A stretch of 64,000 nucleotides of DNA from an uncultured Myroides sp. Its GTDB lineage: Bacteria > Bacteroidota > Bacteroidia > Flavobacteriales > Flavobacteriaceae. The position numbers and the translations under genes are program-made. Below, piece after piece: positions 56,417 to 64,000 of this stretch (positions within the stretch are counted from its first letter, which is position 1; each line of letters begins with the position of its first letter). The stretch is taken from assembly GCA_913777665.1 (NCBI GenBank), contig CAJYTF010000026.1, forward strand, positions 55,226 through 119,225, written 5' to 3'. The notes beneath the pieces are model-generated. The model made no database searches. It was not told the origin of the DNA and saw only the letters and a program-made list of their open reading frames with translations.

Positions 56417-59400
56417 ATGATTCAATTTTTTGAAAATGCGTCTGGTACGGTTTACGCTGTACAAACTTCCATTCCGTTAAACACAGAAGATGTAGCTAAA
56501 CTAAATTGGCTGTTTGGCAATGCTACACAAATAGAAACACCTTCAATAACTCAAAATTTCGTTGGTCCGCGCGCCGCAATGATTACTCCTTGGAGTACCA
56601 ATGCAGTAGAAATTACGCAGAATATGGGCATTAATGGAATTATTCGTATTGAAGAATTCCAGAAAGCACAAGAAGATTTCAGCGATTTCGATCCGATGAT
56701 TTCTCAAAAATACGATTCTTTAACGCAAGACATGTTTACGGTAAATATTGATCCGCAACCTGTTTTAGAAATTGAAGATATTGCTGCTTACAACCAACAA
56801 GAAGGTTTGGCTTTAAGCAATGAAGAAGTTGATTATTTAAACAATGTTTCGGTTAAAATCAGAAGAAAATTAACCGATTCTGAAGTTTTTGGATTTTCTC
56901 AGGTAAATTCAGAACACTGTCGTCATAAAATTTTCAATGGAACGTTTGTGATCGATGGTGTTGAACAACCAACTTCATTATTCAAATTAATTAAAAGTAC
57001 ATCTGAAACCAATCCAAACGGAATTGTTTCGGCATATAAAGATAATGTGGCTTTTGTGAAAGGTCCACGCGTAACTCAATTTGCTCCGAATTCTGCCGAT
57101 AAGCCTGATTTCTACACAGAAAAAGACTTTGATTCGGTAATTTCATTAAAAGCAGAAACGCACAACTTCCCTACTACAGTTGAACCATTTAACGGTGCAG
57201 CAACAGGTTCGGGTGGCGAAATTCGCGACCGTTTAGCAGGTGGGCAAGGTTCGTTGCCATTGGCAGGAACTGCAATTTACATGACGTCTTATTCACGTTT
57301 GGTTGACGATCGTGAGTGGGAAAACGGTATGAAAGAACGCAATTGGTTGTACCAAACTCCGATGGATATTTTAATTAAAGCATCTAACGGAGCTTCAGAT
57401 TTTGGAAACAAATTCGGACAACCTTTAATTACCGGTTCTGTTTTAACGTTTGAACACGAAGAAAATACTTCGACAGGCTCAGCACAAGCTAGAAAATTAG
57501 GTTACGATAAAGTAATCATGCAAGCGGGTGGTATTGGTTACGGAAAAGAAAGTCAGGCTAAAAAACACGAACCTAAAGAAGGTGATCAAATTGTAATTTT
57601 AGGTGGTGAAAACTACCGTATTGGTATGGGTGGTGCAGCTGTTTCTTCTGCAGATACAGGTGCTTTTGGATCAGGTATCGAATTAAACGCCATTCAACGT
57701 TCAAACCCAGAAATGCAAAAACGTGCTGCGAATGCGGTTCGTGGTATGGTTGAAGCCGATATTAATCCAATCGTATCTATTCACGATCACGGTGCAGGCG
57801 GACACTTAAACTGTTTGTCTGAATTGGTTGAAAACACCGGTGGATTAATCGATTTAGATAAATTACCTGTTGGTGATCCTACTCTATCGGCAAAAGAAAT
57901 TATTGGTAATGAATCTCAAGAACGTATGGGATTGGTTATTGGTAAAAATGATATTGATACCTTAAAACGTGTTGCAGACCGCGAGCGTTCGCCAATGTAC
58001 AATGTAGGTGAAGTTACTAACAACCACCGTTTTACTTTTCAATCGGCTACAAACGGAGCAAAACCAATGGATTTTGCTTTAGAAGATATGTTTGGTTCAT
58101 CGCCAAAAACAATTATGAACGATGAAACCGTTGTTTATAATTATGCAGATTTAGAATACGAAAAAGAAGAAGTTTACAACTACTTAAACCAAGTTTTACA
58201 GTTAGAATCTGTTGCTTGTAAAGATTGGTTAACCAATAAAGTTGACCGTTGTGTTGGTGGTAAAGTTGCTAAACAGCAATGTGTTGGTACGTTGCAGTTG
58301 CCTTTGAACAATGTTGGTGTTATGGCACTTGATTTTAAAGGAAAAGAAGGTATTGCAACTACCGTTGGGCACTCACCTATCACTGCTTTAGTTGATCCGG
58401 TTGCGGGAAGTAGAAATGCCATTGGTGAAGCTTTATCGAACATTATTTTTGCACCTATAAAAGACGGTTTAAGCGGAATTTCGTTATCTGCAAACTGGAT
58501 GTGGGCTTGTAACAATAAAGGCGAAGATGCACGTTTGTATCAAGCTGTTAAAGGTTGTGCTGATTTCGCTATTGAATTAGGAATTAATATCCCAACAGGA
58601 AAAGATTCTCTTTCAATGAAACAGAAATATCCTGAAGGCGATGTTATTGCTCCGGGAACCGTAATTATTTCGGCAGCAGGAAACTGTTCAGATATTAAAA
58701 AAGTGGTTGAACCGGTTTTGTCAAAAGGCGCAGGATCAATTTATTACATCAACTTATCTAAAGATAAACTTAAATTGGGCGGATCAGCGTTTGCACAGAT
58801 TTTAAACAAAATCGGTAACGATGTTCCAACCATAACAGATGCTGCTTATTTCAAAAAAGCATTCAATAATATTCAAGATTTAATCAACGATAATCAAATT
58901 GCTGCTGGTCACGATGTTGGTTCGGGCGGATTAATCACTACGTTGTTAGAAATGTGTTTTGCAGGCTACAATTTAGATGCCGACATCGATCTAACAGGTT
59001 TGAACGAACCAGATATGATTAAAGCCTTGTTTAACGAGAACATTGCGGTTGTTTTACAGGCACAGAACGATGTAGCTTTTGAAAACAAAATGTCATTAAA
59101 CGGTATCGAGTTTGTAAAAATCGGCGTTCCGTCTGAAGGGCACGATTTAAAAGTATTCTTCGATAAAGAATTGTACGTATTCAACATCAACGAATTACGC
59201 GATACTTGGTTTATCACTTCATATTATTTAGATAAAAAACAATCTAAAAACGGAATGGCGCGCGAGCGTTTAATGAACTACAAAAATCAACCTTTACGTT
59301 TTAATTTCCCTTTCCATTTTAATGGTGCAAAACCTGTAATTGATTCGACACTTGCAAAACCAAAAGCGGCAATTATTCGTGAAAAAGGATCAAATTCTGA

Positions 59401-60109
59401 AAGAGAAATGGCTAACGCGATGTTTTTAGCCGGTTTTGATGTAAAAGATGTTCACATGACCGATTTAATTTCGGGTCGTGAAACCTTAGAAGACATTCAG
59501 TTTATTGGTGCTGTTGGTGGATTCTCGAATTCAGACGTTTTAGGTTCGGCAAAAGGTTGGGCTGGTGCATTTATGTACAACGAAAAGGCAAATACGGCAT
59601 TAAAGAATTTCTTTGCACGTCCTGATACCATGTCGGTTGGTATTTGTAACGGTTGCCAGTTGTTTATGGAGTTGGAATTGATTAATCCTGATCATGAAGT
59701 GCATGGAAAAATGCATCATAATACTTCACAAAAACACGAATCTAACTTCGTTTCGGTAAAAGTTCAAGACAATAATTCCATTATGTTGTCAACTTTGGCA
59801 GGAACAACTTTAGGAGTTTGGATATCGCATGGTGAAGGTAAATTTAACTTGCCAAACAGTGAAGATCAATACAATATTGTTGCGAAATATGCGTATGATG
59901 CGTATCCGGCGAATCCAAACGGATCTGATTATAACACGGCAATGATGTGCGATAAAACAGGAAGACACTTAGTTACAATGCCGCATATAGAACGTTCTGT
60001 TTTCCCTTGGAACTGGGCAAATTACCCGGCAGGAAGAAAAGACGAAGTTTCTCCGTGGGTTGAAGCTTTTGTGAATGCACGCAAATGGTGCGAAACAAAC
60101 AAAAAATAG
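56417..60109 (+). CDS. purL: Phosphoribosylformylglycinamidine synthase (large, with C-terminal GATase)
   Basis: SQVNSEHCRHKIFNGTF; KAETHNFPTTVEPFNGAATGSGGEIRDRLAGGQGS; SVGICNGCQLFMEL. Confidence 0.97.
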   Translation: MIQFFENASGTVYAVQTSIPLNTEDVAKLNWLFGNATQIETPSITQNFVGPRAAMITPWSTNAVEITQNMGINGIIRIEEFQKAQEDFSDFDPMISQKYDSLTQDMFTVNIDPQPVLEIEDIAAYNQQEGLALSNEEVDYLNNVSVKIRRKLTDSEVFGFSQVNSEHCRHKIFNGTFVIDGVEQPTSLFKLIKSTSETNPNGIVSAYKDNVAFVKGPRVTQFAPNSADKPDFYTEKDFDSVISLKAETHNFPTTVEPFNGAATGSGGEIRDRLAGGQGSLPLAGTAIYMTSYSRLVDDREWENGMKERNWLYQTPMDILIKASNGASDFGNKFGQPLITGSVLTFEHEENTSTGSAQARKLGYDKVIMQAGGIGYGKESQAKKHEPKEGDQIVILGGENYRIGMGGAAVSSADTGAFGSGIELNAIQRSNPEMQKRAANAVRGMVEADINPIVSIHDHGAGGHLNCLSELVENTGGLIDLDKLPVGDPTLSAKEIIGNESQERMGLVIGKNDIDTLKRVADRERSPMYNVGEVTNNHRFTFQSATNGAKPMDFALEDMFGSSPKTIMNDETVVYNYADLEYEKEEVYNYLNQVLQLESVACKDWLTNKVDRCVGGKVAKQQCVGTLQLPLNNVGVMALDFKGKEGIATTVGHSPITALVDPVAGSRNAIGEALSNIIFAPIKDGLSGISLSANWMWACNNKGEDARLYQAVKGCADFAIELGINIPTGKDSLSMKQKYPEGDVIAPGTVIISAAGNCSDIKKVVEPVLSKGAGSIYYINLSKDKLKLGGSAFAQILNKIGNDVPTITDAAYFKKAFNNIQDLINDNQIAAGHDVGSGGLITTLLEMCFAGYNLDADIDLTGLNEPDMIKALFNENIAVVLQAQNDVAFENKMSLNGIEFVKIGVPSEGHDLKVFFDKELYVFNINELRDTWFITSYYLDKKQSKNGMARERLMNYKNQPLRFNFPFHFNGAKPVIDSTLAKPKAAIIREKGSNSEREMANAMFLAGFDVKDVHMTDLISGRETLEDIQFIGAVGGFSNSDVLGSAKGWAGAFMYNEKANTALKNFFARPDTMSVGICNGCQLFMELELINPDHEVHGKMHHNTSQKHESNFVSVKVQDNNSIMLSTLAGTTLGVWISHGEGKFNLPNSEDQYNIVAKYAYDAYPANPNGSDYNTAMMCDKTGRHLVTMPHIERSVFPWNWANYPAGRKDEVSPWVEAFVNARKWCETNKK

Positions 60110-60112
60110 TAT

Positions 60113-60138
60113 AAAAGCACCTAATTTTAGGTGCTTTT
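60113..60138. terminator. Hairpin terminator after purL
   Basis: AAAAGCACCTAATTTTAGGTGCTTTT. Confidence 0.75.
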
Positions 60139-60158
60139 GTTCATTTAAATGATAATTT

Positions 60159-61193
60159 ATGAAAAATATACTTGTAAAATCTCTTTTTATTGTCGGATTG
60201 ATTTCGCTAATTTCTTGTAAAAAGGAAGCGAATCAAACGGATACATCTACAAATGATACCATTATCCAATTTAAAGAAATTCCTTTTGATATTGATGGTC
60301 AGCAAAACGAATTGTATTTTGTAAACAATAAGCAGGTTACCTTATTTGCTTCAACAGATACCATAAAAAGTCAGATTAAAACGATTGAAAATTCGCCCTC
60401 TCAACGAATTTTCCTAGTAAATGAATCAGATGAGTTTTACGAAGTAAATTATTTTTCGTACGGAAACAATCCGTTAAGTTACAATGGTTTTGTAAAGAAA
60501 AAGCACTTTAAAATGAAAGATGAATTTTCACTACAATCTGTAGATTTAAACGAAATTCGATACAGTAATTTAAACGGTGTTTACGATGATAAATCAAAGT
60601 CTTTTGAAAAATACGGCACTGTAAAATTGATTAATAAGCAGAGTTATCTGCAAAACAGACGAAAAGGAAATGCTACTTTTATTTTTTCGACACAAAACAT
60701 CGAAACTAATAGTCAAAAAGGTGTTTATTCTTTTAGAACAAATTCCGGAGAACAGGTTGAAATTCCGATTAAAAACATAGACGAAGAAACCGGACAGGAA
60801 AGTATTGCAACATCTTTAGGTTTCTCTCCTATTCTACAATCGTATGTTTTCAGAGTTAATGAAGATAATGAAACTTTATATTCTTTCTACAGCAAACGAA
60901 ATGCACAAGAAGAAGTTCAATATAAAAGCACATTGCCGGCTTACCATAAAGAATCACAACAATTTGCAGAATTAATAAATGAAAATGATGCGGGCTGTTT
61001 GCTTGTAATTTCAGGTTTAGATAATGATTTCCGCTTTAAAGAGAAATTGCTGGTAAATTTTACAAATTTTAAAATAGTACCAAATACTTTATATTGGATT
61101 AATGAAAAAAGTGTGATTGTTGAAGCTGTTCATACAAACCAAACAGATAATCCATCAAAATCTGAATATTTGCTTATAGAATTTAGTTTGTGA
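60159..61193 (+). CDS. Lipoprotein of unknown function
   Basis: Lipobox VGLISLISCKKEAN. Confidence 0.75.
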   Translation: MKNILVKSLFIVGLISLISCKKEANQTDTSTNDTIIQFKEIPFDIDGQQNELYFVNNKQVTLFASTDTIKSQIKTIENSPSQRIFLVNESDEFYEVNYFSYGNNPLSYNGFVKKKHFKMKDEFSLQSVDLNEIRYSNLNGVYDDKSKSFEKYGTVKLINKQSYLQNRRKGNATFIFSTQNIETNSQKGVYSFRTNSGEQVEIPIKNIDEETGQESIATSLGFSPILQSYVFRVNEDNETLYSFYSKRNAQEEVQYKSTLPAYHKESQQFAELINENDAGCLLVISGLDNDFRFKEKLLVNFTNFKIVPNTLYWINEKSVIVEAVHTNQTDNPSKSEYLLIEFSL

Positions 61194-61466
61194 AAACTTG
61201 AAACTACAAATGGAATTATAATATAATGTTTTACCTAAATTCTTTACAATTATAACCTTTAATTATTTTAATTTTTTGTAATATTTTAATACTAAGTGTA
61301 TTTAGAAAACCTTAACCAAAGTTATTATAATTACCTTTTATTTACAATGAATATATTAGCTATATCGTTTAAAATTTCACTTATTGTTATTTCCTTTTGA
61401 GAATAACTTACCATACAACTAAATATCCAAAATTAAAGTAAATGACTATCGGTTACTTTATACCAA

Positions 61467-61500
61467 ACAAAAATGCGAAGAAATAATCTTCGCATTTTTG
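61467..61500. terminator. Strong bidirectional terminator
   Basis: CAAAAATGCGAAGA AATAA TCTTCGCATTTTTG. Confidence 0.85.
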
Positions 61501-61506
61501 TTATTC

Positions 61507-61860
61507 TTAAGCCTTTTTACAACAGCCATCTAATTTAGTATAAGCGGTTGGGTCTGCTTTTACATCATCAGCATCAAAACCTAATTTTGATATTGCTGTT
61601 TTGATTGTAGCTAAATCCGTTTTCTTTGTGTTGTAATAAACTGTCAATGTTTTCTTTTCTTCATTTAGTTCATACATTTTAACACCTTTTACTTTCAACA
61701 TATTATCTCTAAAGTTTAAACCACATGTTTCACATACTTTACAATGGTCACATTCAATAGAAACTTTTATTTCTGCTTTTCCCGATTCTTTTGTTTGTGC
61801 ATTAATGGTAAATGACATAAAGAAAATACCTAAAAATGCTAATAAACCTTTAATATTCAT
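61507..61860 (-). CDS. Secreted heavy-metal-associated (HMA) domain protein
   Basis: Signal peptide ending NAQ; AEIKVSIECDHCKVCETCGLNFRDNMLKVKGVKMYELNEEKKTLTVYYNTKKTDLATIKTAISKLGFDADDV; terminal CCKKA. Confidence 0.85.
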   Translation of the reverse strand: MNIKGLLAFLGIFFMSFTINAQTKESGKAEIKVSIECDHCKVCETCGLNFRDNMLKVKGVKMYELNEEKKTLTVYYNTKKTDLATIKTAISKLGFDADDVKADPTAYTKLDGCCKKA

Positions 61861-61964
61861 AATTCTACTATTTAGTTAATTCAGTAAATATATACAAAAT
61901 ATCAAATCCTAAAAATATTTTTTCAGTTAGATTAGATAAAGGATAAAAAATCATTTTTGTTTTC

Positions 61965-61990
61965 ACGATAAAGTATCGTATCTTTATCGT
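61965..61990. promoter_or_regulatory. Palindrome/operator-like site upstream of the RHH-like gene
   Basis: ACGATAAAG TATCGTAT CTTTATCGT; also tandem ATCGTAT at 61975 and 61986. Confidence 0.6.
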
Positions 61991-62015
61991 ATAAGTTAAA
62001 ATAAAGAACAAAATT

Positions 62016-62186
62016 ATGGGAATAGCAAAAGACAAAAAAAGACATGAAGTGCATTTAAAAACTGATGTTATTGATGTATTATCAAAAATTGCTGATAAAG
62101 AAAACAGAAGCCTTAAGAATCTTATGGAAAGTATTCTTATTGCTTATGCAAATAATAACAAACTCAAACAAGAAGAAGACTTATGA
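62016..62186 (+). CDS. Small ribbon-helix-helix-like protein (56 aa), coupled to the transposase gene
   Basis: MGIAKDKKRHEVHLKTDVIDVLSKIADKENRSLKNLMESILIAYANNNKLKQEEDL; ATGA overlap with the transposase ATG at 62183; absent from the ORF track. Confidence 0.75.
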   Translation: MGIAKDKKRHEVHLKTDVIDVLSKIADKENRSLKNLMESILIAYANNNKLKQEEDL

Positions 62187-63118
62187 ATATAATGCAGTTT
62201 TTCAAACAGTTTCCCGATGAAGATACTTGTCGGGAACACTTCAAGAAATATCGTGATAGAGTTGGTGTGACTTGTAAGAAATGTGATTGTAAGGAACACT
62301 ACTACTTATCTACCATCAATTACTATAAATGCAAGGAATGTGGTTTCAGAACTTCTCTTAAGAGTGGTACAATTATGGAAAATAGCAAACTACCATATAC
62401 GTATTGGTATATGGCTTTTATGTTTGCTACAAGTACCAAAAAATCCTTCTCAGCACTCGAAATACAAAGACAACTTAACCATGCCTATTATGAACCAATA
62501 TGGGCAATGATGCACAAAATACGCAGAATTATGTCTAAAGCTGATGAAGAATTTCAATTGACTGATTCTGTTGAATTAGATGAGGGATTTTTTGTTACTA
62601 ATCCACCAAAAGATGAAGATGGAAATGTAGTTAAGGGAAAAATGAAACGTGGAAAAGGTAGTCCAAAACAAGCTACTGTTCTTGTAATGGCTGAATCAAA
62701 ACTTAATCCCGACCAAACTAATGTCCACAAATCAAATAGAGCCGTAAAACGCATTAAAATGGTTCATATCGAAGACCATAAGGCTCATACCATTGAAGCA
62801 GAATTAAGAAAAGGTATTGATGTAGAAAATACCTTTGCTCTTACTGATGATGCTCGTCAATACAGTAAACTCAAAGGTATTTTTAAAAAGGGTCATAAGG
62901 CAGTAAATACTACTCATATTAAATCTGACAAAGTACTTCCATGGGTTCATAAGACCATATCAAATGCAAAACGATTATTCCTTGGTGTACATCATTCATT
63001 TGATCGTGAATATTTTCAAAACTACTTAAGTGAATTCTCCTTTAAATTCAACCGTAGAGATTATGATAATATGTTTGAAAGTGTTGCTACTTCTTCTGTG
63101 AAATATGCTTGGTATTAG
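62183..63118 (+). mobile_element. IS1595 family (ISXO2-like) transposase
   Basis: N-terminal zinc ribbon CKKCDCKEHYYLSTINYYKCKECGFRTSLKSGTIMENSKLPYTYWY; ISXO2 domain VELDEGFF, TDDARQY, HHSFDREYFQNYLSEFSFKFNRR. Confidence 0.92.
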
Positions 63119-63169
63119 TATTTTTAAGGTTTGTACATACTATATATAACAATTAAAAATCCTAATATT

Positions 63170-63529
63170 ATGTTAGATAATCACGAAAAAATTGAATTGA
63201 AACAATTGGATAATATTGAATACTTTGTTAGTAGTAATAGACAATTATTCTTCAATATGAACAAAATAGAAAAAAGTTTAAAACATCATATTTCTTTTTC
63301 AGAATTCTTAAAGTTAGAAGATAACAAATATTTAGAATACTCACGTTCTATAATGCATCATAATAAATTTGGCTTTGAAGCATCAGAAGAATACGCTGAC
63401 AGTTTCTACATAGTAATGAAAGATCAACTGTTCGTAGATTATTTTATTGCTTGTGTTTATATTTATCAAAGTAATGACAAAATACTAATTTCAAAACAGA
63501 ACGATTTATTTGTAAAATATATTCTTTAA
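63170..63529 (+). CDS. Hypothetical protein
   Basis: MLDNHEKIELKQLDNIEYFVSSNRQLFFNMNKIEKSLKHH...; start revised from 63131 to ATG 63170. Confidence 0.5.
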   Translation: MLDNHEKIELKQLDNIEYFVSSNRQLFFNMNKIEKSLKHHISFSEFLKLEDNKYLEYSRSIMHHNKFGFEASEEYADSFYIVMKDQLFVDYFIACVYIYQSNDKILISKQNDLFVKYIL

Positions 63530-63530
63530 G

Positions 63531-63740
63531 CTATACAAAACTAATGTAATGACCAAAAGTTTCATCATCTACGAATTCTGTATTTTTATCTTCATATATT
63601 ACTAAAATATCAAAATTATTTACGTGATTAGGTACTATCTTCCGTTGCACATCTGTTTTTTCTTCAATAATTTGGACAATATTATAATCACTAATTTTTA
63701 TATCTTTTTTCCATAATACTACCGCTATTGCATTATTCCT
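63531..63740 (-). pseudogene. Open frame without in-frame ATG, possible gene remnant
   Basis: Minus-strand translation AIAVVLWKKDIKISDYNIVQIIEEKTDVQRKIVPNHVNNFDILVIYEDKNTEFVDDETFGHYISFV*; upstream in-frame stop at 63741-63743. Confidence 0.35.
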
Positions 63741-63805
63741 TTAAGGTCAGAGATATAATTAATGTTAGCTCTCAACTTTTTGTAAAGGTCTATTTTATCA
63801 CTTAT

Positions 63806-63847
63806 ATTATTCATTATTCATTATTCATTATTCATTATTCATTATTA
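63806..63847. repeat. Heptanucleotide tandem repeat (ATTATTC)5 plus a near-complete sixth copy
   Basis: Direct reading of the sequence. Confidence 0.95.
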
Positions 63848-64000
63848 TTTATAATATTTATTTCACTAAAGATAATATTTATTCATTACATCCATATATT
63901 TTATTTACTTTTGTTCTCGTTATTTAAGAAAATATTCGTGCTTAATTTATATTATTGCTGAACCGAAATACCACATCGAAAATAAAAGAGCAAATAATGT

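Noticed and set aside
61194-61466. Possible ncRNA in the AT-rich gap after the lipoprotein gene
   Set aside because: No strong hairpin apart from the terminator at 61467, and no recognisable RNA family; insufficient support
61861-63170. Exact IS1595 terminal inverted repeats and target-site duplication
   Set aside because: Only weak similarity between the flanks (e.g. GTAAATATATACAAAATATCAAATCC versus the reverse complement of GGTTTGTACATACTATATATAAC); boundaries cannot be assigned by eye
63806-63847. CRISPR-like array
   Set aside because: Units are 7 bp with no spacers; a microsatellite, not CRISPR
63728-63961. 77-aa ORF with HYSLFIIHYSLL repeats
   Set aside because: Simply a translation of the ATTATTC microsatellite and adjacent AT-rich DNA

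Overview
AT-rich chromosomal window that looks like Bacteroidota, probably Flavobacteriia. The evidence is a T9SS C-terminal sorting domain, TAnnTTTG-type -7 boxes, and the gene families present. Taxonomy is inferred, not searched. Most of the window is housekeeping or metabolic: mnmA, dnaJ/grpE, a NatAB-like ABC exporter, rsmG, split transketolase, meaB, a transaldolase-like aldolase, a MarR-linked beta-oxidation operon, an ettA-like ABC-F gene, an LPS/glycan glycosyltransferase cluster and purL. No rRNA, tRNA or CRISPR array was recognised. The parts most worth a second look are: (1) two S23/IVP-type four-helix-bundle genes inserted separately into the beta-oxidation operon, each bracketed by imperfect inverted repeats like an rRNA intervening sequence; (2) a scar joining a degenerate yidC 3' fragment (in-frame TAA) to the 3' end of rny; (3) an IS1595/ISXO2-like transposase translationally coupled to a small RHH-like gene with a palindromic operator-like site upstream; (4) two genes broken at 8-nt homopolymers; (5) operator-like palindromes upstream of marR and padR, and a long-range inverted repeat in the padR-pspC leader; (6) a DEAD-box-like protein and a sigma54-type response regulator that both lack hallmark motifs or domains.
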